Assembly: GCA_015680685.1 (NCBI GenBank)
Contig: MNCI01030248.1
Coordinates: forward strand, 37,017-101,016
Origin: Gnetum montanum
Taxonomy: Eukaryota > Streptophyta > Gnetopsida > Gnetales > Gnetaceae
DNA length: 64,000 bases
Reading direction: 5' to 3'
Shown: in pieces, positions 10,613-23,388 of the stretch
Numbering within the stretch: the stretch's first letter is position 1
Layout: every line of letters begins with the position of its first letter
Translations under genes and position numbers: made by a program
Notes under the pieces: model-generated
The model's database searches: none
Told to the model about the DNA's origin: nothing
Seen by the model: the letters and a program-made list of their open reading frames with translations, nothing else

Positions 10613-12714
10613 TGGAGGTAGAAACAACGGTTGTTGTTGGAATCATCTTGCGTAGTGAAAAAAGGAAAATCCCAAACTAGGAAACACAGAAATCAAGAGG
10701 AAATCAGAGGCTTTTCATCCTACCAGATTCCAGAGGAACCATCATCATGACCAATCTACATCACATGATGCGTAAACAACTACCAAAGGGTGTCACATTT
10801 ATGCTATTATGTGATAGGGTATAGAGAGTGTGCAGGACTACCCGTAGGACACAGAAAAGACACCAAAAGCCCTCCTTCTAGCACCAAAAATTGTAATGAC
10901 CAAAAATGTCGATGGCTAGAACACCAAGAAGTTGCTGGATAAACACCTAGATCCATGTGAGGGCCATGCTGGAGAAAATGGAAATGGGGCACCATAAACA
11001 GTCTAGTCAATCAGACAAGGACTTAATCAGTGTAATCTTAACCTTATGTCAACGTTCATTGCGAAAGCAATATGTGTGAGGTAAATTGATGATGAATAAA
11101 TGAAAAATGAAAAAAAATAACATAAAACAATGATAATAGTAAAGAAATAGCGAAGCAAACTTAGGTGAGAAAATGCACCACCCCAAGGTCACAAATTTGA
11201 TTCTTTGCCTTGTTTGAAAGGTGTACAACTAGTTATGCAATGCCATAGACACATAGAGAACTCAAGGGTAACGAGAATGCTCAAGGGAAAGTTCACATAG
11301 GATTTCTAGAGGCCAGCTTAAAAGCCAACTATAGCAATAAGCCAACTCTATTTGCTAAGAAGCCAATCAAGAAGCCAATGCAAAAAGCCAACAAGCCAAC
11401 CGCTCTTATCAAAGAAGAAATGCCAACTCTTTTGATGAAAAAATGCCAACTAGAAAATCCAACCCATTGAGTGTTTTTGGCTGGGGCATTTATAGGGCTA
11501 GGAGCAAGTGAGAAATGGGGCCTGGATACCATGTGTCTTGAACCCCACAAGATGCTGACGTGCCCATACCATGTAGGTGTGCGATGCTGGACATAAATTT
11601 GGCTACGCTGTGACTATACCTCGGGGATTGTATGTGCCGATATTAATGTATTAACAATGCAAATAGAAATGGAGCTTACACTCTAGGACTATGCATTCCC
11701 TTCTCTTACAAGTAGGATCAAGTGTAGGAACAATGTTTTCTAGGAGCTAGCCAGGGGGTGTGCAAAATGGAGTGAAATTGCTGATTCTGCCAAGGAGATG
11801 CTAAAATGAAGAAGATTGACGCCTATAAGTTTTGGAACTATCCAAAGACATCTTGATGCTTCTATACCAGTGTTTTTGTTACTCATGCTGCGTAGCGTAA
11901 GTGGCTACTTTCTACGCTATGCTGGCTGCTTGTTGCGTAGTGTAGCATAGCATAGCGTAGCCACTGGTTTTAACTAAAACCTACATTGAAGCTACAACAT
12001 TTTTCTTTTCTAACGGGAAGCCCTCAAACTTGCTAAACTTACGTTTAAATTTTTTTTTGTTTTTTCATCGTTGGTACGCTATGCTACGCTATAGCACAAT
12101 GTAGCAGCTAGCATATCCTACTTCCTTGTTTAATCCGTCAATTTCTAGCAACAAACTTTGCTCAAGGTCTGTGGAGCAAGTGGGGTGAGAATTTTTAAAG
12201 GCTAAAGTCTTGTCAAGGTGCTATTTTATTATTGGAATCACTTGGCAAGATGGACCTTTCTGCTTTTCTTTTACTACGCTATGGTATGCTACATAGCGTA
12301 GCACCTTGCGTTCACTGAATCCCACTTTGTCTTCATAATCATTTTGTCACTCTGCACTTGGACACTTAAGTAACCATTTTTTCAAAGTTTGCTATGCTAC
12401 ATAGCGTAGCGTAGCGTAGTAGACATCTTCACTAGAAAATTTTCCAAACTACTTTTCTCATCCCAAACACTCTCGACAAATCCTAGCATAGTTTCTGAGT
12501 AGACTATCAGCTGGGTGAATTGTCTAGGTGGGTAGGCTGGAGAGTCTATTAGGCCTGTCAACTCTGGAGATAGGAAACTTGTCGAACTGGATAGTCTAAT
12601 CTCAGTTCCTATATTCTCCTATCAAACTATCATGACACTACACTTGTGGAAGTCCTTGCCTAAATTCCAAGACCTTGGTGAGGCATGAGGGTCTTAAAAT
12701 TTTATGGTATTTCA
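10613..12714 (-). repeat. 3' LTR of T2 (left copy)
   Basis: Aligns end to end with 27086-29173. The right end is ..TTTCA next to the PPT. The left end is uncertain by about 20 bp (TGGAGG at 10613 or TGTTGTTGG at 10632). The minus-strand TATA box is at 11488-11494. U3 (about 11500-12714) carries GCTACGCTA/TAGCGTAGC palindromes at 11885-11960, 12070-12110, 12270-12305 and 12390-12420. Weak reading frames inside (for example 10807-11010) are not genes. Confidence 0.85.
11488..11494 (-). promoter_or_regulatory. TATA box of T2 left LTR
   Basis: AGCCCTATAAATGCCCC on the minus strand, about 1.2 kb inside the LTR from its U3 end. The right LTR has the same box at 27970-27976 (GCCCTATAAATACC), and T1 at 3293-3300. 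Confidence 0.65.
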
Positions 12715-12728
12715 TTGGCCCCTCTTTG
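12715..12728 (-). promoter_or_regulatory. Polypurine tract of T2
   Basis: Minus-strand CAAAGAGGGGCCAA immediately before the LTR start TGAAATACC. It is shared with T1 at 1983-1994. Confidence 0.75.
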
Positions 12729-14084
12729 TTGACGTCTGGAGGATCCACCCAATAAACGTCGACCAAGAATACAAAACACCATGAAGGACAAGTCATCAAC
12801 ATTGCTCTTTGGTGATTACTAAGAAGTCACTTTGTTATGCTTGGGAGTAACAGGATAGTTGTGCAAGGGGAAGGAGAAATGATAGACTTGAGGGGACAGG
12901 TTCAAGAAAAAGTAAGATGGAACTTAGTGGGGTCCCTTGTTAGAGTGCTTATGACGAAGTTGTTTTGTGTGGACATCTTTTCTTTTACTAGCTTCTATCC
13001 TCTCATCATAATGAAGAGGATCATTGTGAAACAACTAGTGTGTCATTTTCTTTGGCCACATGCTTTTTTTTTGCACTTTGGCACTTTTCTATTATTGTTT
13101 AGCCATATTTATGTGCAAAAAACCTTGTTGTAGGACAGATGTTTTCTCCCTGGGATGAGTTGCATTACATCCACATGGGGCTTTGACCTACCTACAGATG
13201 CTTCCCATGCGACGAGTTGCATTACACGTGCCATGGACTTTGGGGTTGAGCATACGAAAGGGCTTTACATGCATCAAGAAAGCTTGTGAAAGGGGTGTGA
13301 AAAGGGAAACTATGGGTCTGAGAAATGAGATGATGAAGGTTAAAGGGGAGGGGTAGGATGTGCATTCTAAGTAGCTAAGCTAGTTAGAGTAGTCACCTTG
13401 GAACGATGTGGTGTCATGTTCTCCTGGTGAAACACATCTCTAACATGCGCTGTCTTGACCTATACCTTGCAAGTGCAACAAAAAGCAGACTAGAGAAATG
13501 TAACCATGAAATGTAGTTAAGCAAAGGTCTTACTTAATTTAGACATCACTAAATTGATAAGCACTTTTGCTGAGGCAAGTGACATCTAAAGCAGGAAGGC
13601 TAGTAGCAGTTGTGGCAACAGCAAGCTGAAGGGGTCAGCACCAAGGGGGCTAGGAGTTGCGACAATGTGGATGCTTAGGAGTCCCCACCCAAGGTAACCA
13701 TCATGTAGTTTAGTTGTAAGGTGAGAAGCCTAACAGCTAAACATATTTTGAGCTCAGATGATGGCAGGGGTTGGAGGGTAGCAACTTTGTGGCTAGGCCA
13801 TGGTAGTGCTGGGGCTCCAGCGGCAAGTGCTAACCACGGAAGCTACTACTAGGGCAATGGGCCATGGTAGCAGTAGCTTCAAAAGTTCAGAAAGATGTTG
13901 GATGACATCTCTAGAGGATCAACAAGATGCTATGGGTAGTGGCTTCATAATTTTTCTAGAGGATACTTTCCTGCCATTATGAACTACGTTCTGGAACTAC
14001 AATGCTCCACCCCATGTTGGCACTGTGCACACTCGCTTGTATGGATGGTCGTGGATTGTGAGCCGAGAATGTTGTGCCACGAAC
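12729..14084 (-). other. 3' untranslated region of T2
   Basis: Lies between the array and the PPT. No frame has a recognisable domain; a 98-codon plus-strand frame at 12837-13133 is hydrophobic low-information sequence. The last ~35 bases before the PPT are conserved with T1. Confidence 0.6.
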
Positions 14085-14335
14085 CCAATTTAAGGTCCTA
14101 GTAGACTGTTTGATGTACTGGTTTAAGGTCCCAGCAGACCGTTATGCTAGTTTATCATCGTAACAGATGGTGGATGGGCTAGTTTAAGGTCGTAGCAGAC
14201 CATCTATGCCAGTTTCATGTCATAGCGGACGTCTTGTGCTAATTTAAAGTCATGGAGAACTATTTGCGCCAGTTTATAGTTATGGCGGACTGTGGATGCC
14301 AGTTTATAGTCATAGCAGACTATGGCACTTACCTT
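14085..14335 (+). repeat. Hairpin array 3 of T2 (after integrase)
   Basis: Six to seven units of about 38-42 bp with the core GTTTAAGGTC-(C/G)CAGCAGACC or GTTTATAGTCATAGCAGAC. Each unit is an imperfect inverted repeat (GGTC..GACC). On the minus strand it matches the T1 array at 395-800. Confidence 0.8.
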
Positions 14336-14439
14336 GCTTTTGTATCAAAAAAAGTACAACTTCAAGTACAGGTGGTTTACAGGGTTTGAAAACTCTTTGC
14401 CATCCATGTCTGCCAGCTTGAAGGCTTCATTCTCATAGG

Positions 14440-15349
14440 CTTTTGTGACTACAAATGGACCTTCCAAATTTTCCAAAAACTTGTCCACATGTTCATGCAT
14501 AGATTTGAGGACTAGGTCCCTCTTTTTAATCGATCGTCAATGGAAGTCTGCATGATGCTTTTGCCGCTACTTGTCCTGATACCATTCAATGCGACCTAAT
14601 GTTTGTGCAGACTCTTCCTCTAGGAAGTCGAGGTTGATGATCCTTGATTCATTATTTTAGGCTTCATTTATGACACTTGAAAGGATCATCTGTAGTGATG
14701 GTACCTGCAATTCAAGAAGCAACACTACTTCAAATTCATAGACTAGGCTATAGGGGGTCTTACCTATTGTTGTCCTACATGTCGTTACGTAGGCCCAGAG
14801 CACATGGAAGATTTGCTCATGCCATTGCCTCTTACTATTTGTAAGTATTCTTTTGAGCAAGTTGATGATGGCTTTATTTTTTCCTTCTACCTGACCATTA
14901 GTCTGCGGGTAATATGGCGATGAGAAATATTGCCTAATGCCAAGGTTGCTACAAAACGTTTTGGTTTCTGCACTACTAAACTATGGCCCGTTATCTGTCA
15001 CAATAGTCATGGGAAGACAAAACCTTGTTAAAATGTTGTCCAATATAAAGTGACAAACTTGCTAAGATGCAGTTTTCCTAAGGGGGATAGCTTCTGTTCA
15101 CTTTGTGAAGTACTCAATGGTAGTAATAATGAAGCTACGCCTTACAAAAGACTTAGGTGTTATGGATCCTATGATATCTAGTCCCCATCGCTGGAATGGC
15201 CACATGATCTGCATAGGATACAACTCGATAGGTGACACATGTATAAGGTTTATGTGACGTTGGCACATGTCACACACCTTGACTTTAGCAAAACAATCAT
15301 GTTCCATGCATAGCCAGTAATACCCTAGGCATCTAATCTTAGCTGCCAT
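14440..15349 (-). pseudogene. T2 integrase remnant
   Basis: 15098-15349 holds the zinc-binding region: WLCMEHDCFAKVKVCDMCQR matches the H...C-x2-C part of the HHCC finger. It is followed by the catalytic core start (WPFQRWGLDIIGSITPK), with the first catalytic Asp in GLDIIG. 14657-14860 holds a later core block (RQWHEQIFHVLWAYVTTCRTTIGKTPYSLVYEFEVVLL is recognisable in part). Stops and shifts separate the blocks. The product would insert cDNA into the genome. It is followed by array 3. Confidence 0.85.
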
Positions 15350-15499
15350 GGCCTTGGGAGCTATGTGCCCTCCACATAGTCCCTCATGGACTTCGCTAAC
15401 TATTTTTTATGCCTCCTCCCCACCAACACAAGTTAACAGTATTCCATCAAAGGAGCATTTACATAAGGTATTATCTCCTACTAGGACATACTTCCATGC

Positions 15500-16141
15500 T
15501 TGCTTTCAGATTGCATCCCTTTGGGCAGGTGTCAGGCTGTGTGGGGGTTCACCATATTGCAGGTAGGCTTTCACATTAGTGTACCACTCTTGGGTGTTGG
15601 GAGCGCTCATGGAGGCCACGTGTACTACTTGGGTGATAGGGTCTGTGCACTCTATTATCAAAGTAGGTAGCATCACGAACATATGTGACGACACATTTAA
15701 TGCTAGCTTAGATAAGGCATTAGCTATCGTGTTCTCATTGCATGGCACATGTTTTATGTCTATTGTAGTAAATTGCTGCAACACGTTTTTAGCCAAATCA
15801 TAATAAGGATGTAAATGTGAAGCCTTACAGGCATAGACCTCAGTGATTTGATTGATAACAAGCTGGGAGTCACCTCGAACTACGAAATGTTAAATTTTTA
15901 ATTGTTGGGCTACTAACAGGCCTCTAAGAAGTCCTTCGTACTCGGCTACATTGTTCATACAAAGGAACGTGAAGCGATAAGCGAAGGGTTGCATGTCTCC
16001 CAATGGGAATGAAATGACGGTGGCAACACTGCCACCTCGCATGGTTGAGATGTCGTCAAAATGTAAAGTTGCCTCGAAATGCGATGGTACAATATTGACA
16101 CTGCTAACATGTTCATTGGGTAATTTGGGTTCTATGATCAC
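15500..16141 (-). pseudogene. T2 second (archaeal-type) RNase H remnant
   Basis: 15890-16141 has RGGSVATVISFPLGDMQPFA and MNNVAEYEGLLRGL, the N..AEYE block of archaeal-type RNase H. The domain continues at 15506-15796 with TIDIKHVPCNENTIANALSK, the C-terminal HVPxxxNxxADALS-like block. Stops interrupt it. A second RNase H after the gypsy RNase H is the hallmark of plant Tat elements. Confidence 0.85.
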
Positions 16142-16345
16142 TTGATCATCAATGGGTGAGGTTGTGAGCTACATAGCTATCGCATGTCCTTTCGTTAACG
16201 ATTGGGCTACATAATGTAAATCGAATTTCACCCTTATTGCCTTCTATCGGGCTATCCTGCTACTTTCATACAAGTTGTTCATGATAGCCCAAAGTATGTT
16301 GGTTTTGCATATGATGTTCACTTAACTGTGGAATAGGTAGTGTCT

Positions 16346-16579
16346 TCAATTTTTTAGCGTGAACACTAGAGCGAGACAATTCCTTTCCACTTTGTTGTAT
16401 TTGGCTTCATATGCTATCAATGCGTGGCTCAAGTAATAAACTGGTGTTTTAGAGCTATCTTCTCTTTTTTGGCATAACAACGCCATGATAGATGTGTCCG
16501 AAGTAGCAAGGTAGATGTAGAAAGGCTTATCCCTCTGTGGTGGATAAACAGTTGGGAGGTGTGAAAGCTCTTTCTTCAA
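16346..16579 (-). pseudogene. T2 gypsy RNase H remnant
   Basis: The frame reads PFYIYLATSDTSIMALLCQK, PVYYLSHALIAYEAKYNKVE and RNCLALVFTLKN, the usual Ty3 order: substrate strand block, YYLS-L---E-KY---EK. It follows the RT palm within 20-150 bp and precedes the archaeal-type domain. Confidence 0.85.
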
Positions 16580-16599
16580 GTCATTGAAGGCTTGCTGGC

Positions 16600-17662
16600 G
16601 CTATGTTGTCCATTCAAAGTTAACCCCTTTCTTTAATAAGTGTTCCATGGGGTATAACTTGTCAGTCAACCTTGCTATAAACCTTCTAATGAACTATATT
16701 TTACCTTGCATCCCCCACAATTATTTAAGCTTAGTAGGGGGTGTTAGGTTAACGATGGTCTTAACTTTGCCAGGGTCAACTCGTATTCCAACCTCCGATA
16801 CTACAAACCCTAGCATGTGTCTAGTTTTTATGTTGAAAACACATTTCTTTGGATTAAGGCACAAGTCATGTCTATGACAATGCTTCAAGATGACATCTAG
16901 ATCAGTGGGATGATCGATAGCCATCTTAGACTTGACCGCTATGTCATCCACATAATCGTTGAGTCTCTCTAGAAGGTAGTCACTGAATATGTAGGTCATG
17001 GTGCATTGGTAGGTGGCTCTAGCATTCTTTAGACCAAAGGGCATCATGGTATAATAAAAGGTACTCCAAGGGGTCATGAATGCAGTTTTCAATTAATGCT
17101 CTAGATTTATGCGAATCTGATTGTATCCCAAGAACCCATCCATGAAGGATAGTAAAGCATGATCAGCTGTAGTGTCAATAAGCTGGTAAATACTTGATAG
17201 TAGGAAGTTGTCTTTAATCATTGCCTTTTTCAGATCCTGGAAGTCTATATAGATTCATATCCCTCCCATTTTCTTAGAGACTAAAACAATGTTTGACACC
17301 AATTCCAAGTAATCGACTGCGTAAATGAAACCTATTTGGTATAGTTTAGTGATTTCATCACGTACGGCTAGTGCAATTTCTGGTTTAATCTTTTGAGCCT
17401 TTTTTTTAACCAGTTTGACACATGGGTTCAATACAATGTTATGTTGTATTAGCCATGGGTCTAAGCCCAACATGTCATTGTAAGACCATGCAAATACTTT
17501 CATGTTGTCTTGAAGGACTCTAGATACATCTTCTTGCATTTGTTGATCCAGGAGGAAACTTAGTTTTAACTTTTTTATTTCCCCTCTAGATGTCGTTATC
17601 AGTACTTCGATGAGAGGGTCCTCAGTCACATCCTTGGCCTCTAAGTCTAAGGCTTGGACCAA
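16600..17662 (-). pseudogene. T2 reverse transcriptase remnant
   Basis: 17255-17662 encodes the N-terminal RT part with VFAWSYNDMLGLDPWLIQHN and SNIVLVSKKMGG. 16721-17092 encodes the palm with TAFMTPWSTFYYTMMPFGLK and the intact catalytic box NDYVDDIAVKSK. The two blocks are separated by stops and a shift near 17100-17250. The FAWSY-DM-GLDP motif and YVDD are characteristic of the Tat clade. A possible 3' splice site (T-rich run ending CCATAG on the minus strand, AG at 17872-17871) lies just upstream of the first RT block. Confidence 0.87.
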
Positions 17663-17939
17663 CTGTTCGGGCTAGTCTAGGAATATTTCTAGGGATGCTA
17701 CAATGTTATCAGTTGATGCATCCTAGTCTATCAACTCTAAGTTCGAGTATCTTGTAAGCTTGCCATGAGGACCTGTTAAAGTCAACAGTGAGTGTAGATC
17801 ATGTTGCATGGCCATCTTGTTCAAATTTCCACAATAAGAAGAAGCCCATTCAAGTGATACTTGGTTGAAGCTATGGTGCATAATAGTAAATATAATGAAA
17901 CATGCAATGCTTGTCAAACATTCAGCTACATTCGTAGAT

Positions 17940-18185
17940 TACCAATTTAAGGTCTTGGCGGACCATGGTACATTTTTAGATGAGGTTGCTAGTTTAAGGT
18001 CTTTGCAGACCATGGCATATTTTTAGATAAAATTGCTAATTTAAGGTCATTGTGGACCGCTGTGTATGTTTAGATAAAGTTGCTAGTTTAAGGTCTTTGC
18101 GGATCATTAACAAGTATATATATATATTTGGGTAAACTCATTAGTTTAAGGTCTTTGTGGGCCATGGCATGCAGACTTCGCATGG
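17940..18185 (+). repeat. Hairpin array 2 of T2 (between RT and the antisense segment)
   Basis: Five units of about 45-55 bp: GCTAGTTTAAGGTCTTTGCG followed by GACCATGG at about 17945, 17990, 18038, 18083 and 18145. GGTCTTTGCGGACC is an imperfect palindrome. A short (TA)n run at 18116-18127 interrupts it. Confidence 0.85.
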
Positions 18186-18351
18186 GCAGGTTTTTAATTT
18201 AAGGTGAGGTGAAGTTTTTGGTTGGGCCCCACATATTTGTGAATAGGAATGCTATGTTATTGCGGATATATGACATGCTAGTGCTCCGCTACATGGAGCA
18301 TTCCACATTACTCGGGGTGAAAAAATGACAAGTTCTTTTCACCGTGTCAGT

Positions 18352-18360
18352 TATAAATAG
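18352..18360 (+). promoter_or_regulatory. TATA box for the antisense segment in T2
   Basis: GTTATAAATAGGGG on the plus strand, 140 bp before an ATG at 18492 and opposite to the gag-pol direction. The stretch just after it (GGGGTTTACCCC) is a short palindrome. It is the best promoter-like motif in the interior of T2. Confidence 0.5.
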
Positions 18361-18491
18361 GGGTTTACCCCTAGTGAACTTGTCGTTTTCATTGTCAGAG
18401 CATAAAGCCCACATCTAGAGCATAGTGCAATTATGCCAAGAGAAAGCAAAACAGCATAGCGTAACAATCAATAACATCTGCAAGGGAAACG

Positions 18492-21400
18492 ATGGCACTC
18501 AAAGGCAAACTTAAGCACCAAGGGCTCGCTAAAGTGGACAAAATCAAGGGTACTTTGGGGCACCTAACTCAGGCGTGCATTGTAGTGCGGGAAGAGACTC
18601 CATCCTCTCAATAAGTTTCTATGTTGCCTTTTTTGTTTAGATTTCTATAATTGTTATTGTTGAAATCTACATTCTTTTACCATCGTTTGGGTTGTCATTT
18701 TGGCTACTATGCTACCGTCATTGTTGTTCGGTGATAGCGGTTGTACAAATGTTACACTACAGCTGCATGCAATATCACCCTGGCCACAATTGTTACAACT
18801 ACCTTGTCGCAGGGGTTTGAGTAATCCTACACAGCTTGGCGCCTAGCTAGCGCAACATGCCACCTTTAAGTGGGTTCTAGCCTTCTATGTGATTCATCAA
18901 ACGAGACACGTGTTTTAATACTGTACAATGCAGTTATTTTGTACAGCTGAATTATGGTTGGGATGGCTGTAGCGTAGTAAATTCTTACTTGTTGCACTCT
19001 GTAATGCTTTTTATTATGGTGTGGTCATACGTTGCAAGGTTTAGTAGGCTTGTCATGTTGTTACATTGTAAAGTCTATAATACGACTGCATTGCCTAATT
19101 TGTTAAGCTTGTTGTATGGCTATGCTCGTTATAGTAATGCGTTGATTGCATCATTGCATTATTGCATGTCTGCTACATTATGCATTATCTAGGTGTTGTT
19201 GCATTGTATGTGGCTTGTTGACCCTACTATGCTGTGAAACTTTCATTGTTGTTTATTTACATACATTTGTATTTTTTTTATTTGCAACTGTAAGATTCTG
19301 CTACACTACATGCAATGGGAATGCCATACTACACTATACGTAATAAGAAGGTTATGCTATGCTACATGCAAACTTTGCTTATACATAGTGTTAACATTTG
19401 GTTCTTCGTTGGTGCAGGGTTATGTTAAAACCCATTTTGATTGTCCTAGAAATTGTAGAAGTCCTGTGCTACCTAAGCAAACCGATGGCCAATGTTCCTC
19501 CTCCTCACGCACATGTGGAGCAATAGGTGGTCTGGTTCTGAGAGGGTGCATGGGACTTCCTATAGTTCCTCCTCCAACACTTTAGTGTAATCGTTTGGTC
19601 ACACTTGTCAGCGGAGACAATAGCCGCAATTACAGAAACCCTGTTGCCTGGGGTGCATCGGGGTATTTTGAAATTTTTGACTGATGGGTCAATCAGGGAC
19701 GAGCAGGTAGAAGGTTCCAACCAACATCCAAAAGGCCTAAGGAACTTAAGTTGGATTTGGAAAATACCTAAGTATAAGTGTTACCACTTATACAACACGT
19801 TGTTTGTTGCCCGCCATCCGGGTACTTGCTTTCAGAACCCACATGGAACCATTTACCTTGCCAACAGGTGAGTTCTATGAAGGTATTTCATTGTGTAATG
19901 CATGCTACGCTGGACACATGTATTGATAGTGTATATGTTCACCAGTTTTTTGTGTGTTACCAGGTTTTTTATTGATAAAGGTGGTCTTCATGATGACACG
20001 GATGCCCTGTCATTAGCACAAATGGCCTTGCGGGAGTTTTCCTCCACTGGGAATGTGCACATTGGTGCGATAGGCTAGTTCGAAGGTGAGTTCAGAACCT
20101 ACCCAACCTAGTATTCCCAATTTTATAGGAAATGTAAAGAAGCTAGTTGGTTAGATAGGGAATGGACATCCCTCAGGCCACTCACTATCGAAGATGTTTT
20201 GGTGGATCACCCACCATTTCCCATGCCATTCAAATCCAGTACACTAGAGTGTAAATTCACTGCTAAATGCTTGAGTAGTGTTTGCATTTTACTAACCCTC
20301 TTTCTCTTTTTGTTTTTTCTTTCTGTTTGTGAATCATTTTATCAGTGAAGAAAGCCCAGGAGGTGACTGTAATTGTCTCCGAGCATGATGATACAAACCT
20401 CTTCTTTAAGTACGGGAAGGTGGAGGAAACCCAATGTTGGCTCTACAATGGGGTCCCAACCACACTGGTCCATAACCTTCAGGAGGCTAGGCTTATGGAC
20501 TTGTCTTTGATGGTTCACCCAAGTGTCCCACCTATGTAGATGTTTTCCCTAGCTAACTCCTTCTCCAAAAAAGAAAATCGCTTCTGCACATGTGTTCATG
20601 GTGTATGTGTGGTGCTTGATGTGAATGATCAATTATTCGTGGACCTTTTTGGTGTCCCCTCTGATGGTCTCCCCATTGGGGAAAAATCCAAGATGGATCC
20701 ACACAATTAGGAGGACATCAAGGAGTGGCTAGGGGCTACCAAGGACTGAAAGAGGATTTTTATAAAGAAAGCTAAACTCTCGGTGGCCAAAACGGTTTAC
20801 CCTATCTTTCCCCAAGCTATTATCCCAAGGAAGAATCATTGATATTGAGCAGGCTCAAATATTGAGGGATGTCATGGAAGAAGGGACCCGTTACAATTGG
20901 GCCAAGCATCTTTGCAAAGGCATGTAGGCTAAAATGATCAAGCTTCACGAGAAGATTGAAACCCGTTTCAATGTGCACCATGCCTTTTTCATAGCTTACC
21001 TTCAACGTTTCTAGGTACTACAAGATCGTAGCTAGATCTCCAAATCGTGGATCTACTAAGTCTTCCATACCACCCGATCGTAGGACCCCCCAAAAGCTAT
21101 CGAGGAATCATTCTTGATGACAACTAAGGATAGGGTGGCATGCAACTTTCTGGCCAAGGACAGCGTGGGAGAGGCACCTCCCACTACCATTAGTAGTGTG
21201 ACAAGGGGGGAATGCCTCATTTCATAGACAATAATGACAAAGATATAATGCAAGAGGTCTCACCCTACCAAGGAGAACCCTCGTACTAATGAAGAGAGGG
21301 GGAAGAAGTTGCATTTCAAGCTTCGTAAAGTGCAGCCTCCCATTGGTAAGTATTTTCTCTTTTTTTTACTTTTGTATTTTATTTTATTTTTATTTGTTAT

Positions 21401-23230
21401 TTGGATAATGTTTGCTACGCTTTGTTACACTAAGTAGCCTAGCACAGTGTAGCATCTGCTTCAAGTTAGTATATTGTACTAACTACAACTATGCTTCATC
21501 AGTGGAGGAAGAAGAAGAAGAAGAGGGAGAAGAGGTGGTGGCCCCTACAACAAGGATGACTAGTAAAAACCAAAAGGCCCTGGCTACAGAGGAGAAGGCC
21601 CTTGCTGATTAGGAAGGGATCTCCGCCAATGAAGAGGAGAAGGAGGAGGAGGAGGCCCCCGTCGACAAAGAAAGAGGCCCAACCAATGACGAAGAGGCTC
21701 TTGGCAACCAAGAAAAGGCCCCTACTAACAACCCTTTCACAAAGAGCAAATCAATGCTAGAGGGGTGCATGAGCGTTGAGGATGCCGCTATGTTATTAGG
21801 TTAGCTAGAAGGAGAGGGGCTCCATTTGGATGCTGGTGAGTTCGAATCACATATTTGACAATGTGCCAATGGGCAACCCCCCCTTCCCCCCCACCCTCTA
21901 TCACCCTTGAGGGTTTACTGGGTAGGAGCTTTACACTGTCATTGATGCTATTCATCAACCCTATTATAGTTCTCTCCATTTTAACTAACACATTTTATCA
22001 TGCAATTGATACCAATGTTGACACCCCTATCCTATCCTTGATCCGCTTACGACCATGGACTAAAACCCTTGATAAATTTACTTTTATGGAATAGGTAGTC
22101 AATGACATGATCGACCGTGTAAGGCAGGTCGACTCAGAAGTGGGTAAGCTAAAATTCTACGCTAGCCTCTATATTGTTGTCACATTCACTATGCCTCTGT
22201 GACAATTGCATTTCTTTTTATGTGTGGTTGGCAACTTCTCATCTGAAGTGGGTCCCTAAGAGGGCAGTTAAGGTCGATGTCATGCCTGCATTTCCACTGG
22301 AAGTGACCGAGGTTCTTCGTTGCATATACGACGAGGCAAGCCAATGTGCCTTATACTTGGCATGCTCCTTGTGGGAATGCAGACATGTGAACAAACACCT
22401 CTAGAAATGGGTCCAGAAGCTTGAGAAGGAGAAGGCCAACCTGACTGGTGAGGTAGGAGATCTCTGTTCTAGGAAGAAATTCTTGTTGGCCCGAGATACC
22501 AACGATGGCAGTTGATGCATGGCCGTCATTGACTAAGCGAGGTATTGGACGGCTATGTGGCATAACAACAAGGCCACCCGTAAGATAATAGAGTAGCACA
22601 TGTAGATGGACCTGTTAGCCTAGAAGAACCAAGACTGGAAAGATTACAGTGCCAAGGTTTACAAATGGGGGTAGGCACAGAAAAACCATAAGCATATGTA
22701 TAAGCTAGAACGTGCCACCTATCATAACCAATACAAGGATGCCTTAGTCAAGTTACATACTCATGAGGTATTCCTTGATATTATTGGCACTTCTAGGACT
22801 TATGATAGGTTCATGCAATAGGTGACAGTGCGTGAGTATCTTGAAAGGGAAGTGATGTTTCCTATGGGTGAGACTGCCCTAACCACCTTTTCTCCTGAAC
22901 CTCCAAGATGGACATTTGTAGAGAAAGAGAAAGTTGTTGAAAGCGCTGACTTGGGCAACAGAATTGGGTTGACATCACGAAAGAGAAGATTTTGCACCAC
23001 TTGGCGACAGGCCTAGACCGGATACCCTCCAAAATAGACACGGGGCCGTCTTGGATCAATTATCCTTTGGTGTAGCGACAATTTATTTTGTTGGAATCTT
23101 TAATACAACTTTAGCTAACTAATCTATTCTTTTATGGTGTAGGATCTAGGTGAAAACACAGGGCCTACTGAAGCAGGAGATGATGGTACGGGCAAAGGAT
23201 CGTAGCATAGCAGCTGACCTTTTTATTTGA
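18492..23230 (+). pseudogene. Antisense extra gene of T2: multi-exon, acidic/coiled-coil protein remnant
   Basis: The plus strand here carries a broken gene-like series, opposite to gag-pol. It opens with a 40-codon lysine-rich start (18492-18614, MALKGKLKHQGLAKVDK). Coding-like blocks follow possible 3' splice sites (TTCTTCGTTGGTGCAG near 19418; TGTTACCAG near 19964): 19605-19871, 19966-20100, 20345-20700 (with VHGVCVVLDVNDQLFVDLFG), 20820-21005, a Glu-rich tract at 21495-21560, and a Lys/Glu-rich, probably coiled-coil C-terminal part at 22250-23010 (KWVQKLEKEKANLTGEVGDL). Stops and shifts are frequent. The VHGV...LFGVPS block loosely resembles the putative plant transposon protein domain of extra ORFs in Tat/Athila elements; that assignment is inference. 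Exon limits are uncertain. Confidence 0.5.
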
Positions 23231-23388
23231 ATTCAATGAATGATGTAAACATCATTGATTTATGAAAGACAAATTGAAATACGAAGAGATCTATTTTGCT
23301 CATGTGTTACATGTTGTATCTAGTTTTATCCTATCTTATTCTCTTTTTATTTATGAATTGAATTTGTTAGGAACTTCTTGCTTTAATT

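Noticed and set aside
12837-13133. 98-codon plus-strand ORF with a hydrophobic stretch
   Set aside because: Lies in the 3' UTR of T2, has no partner elsewhere and no recognisable motif.
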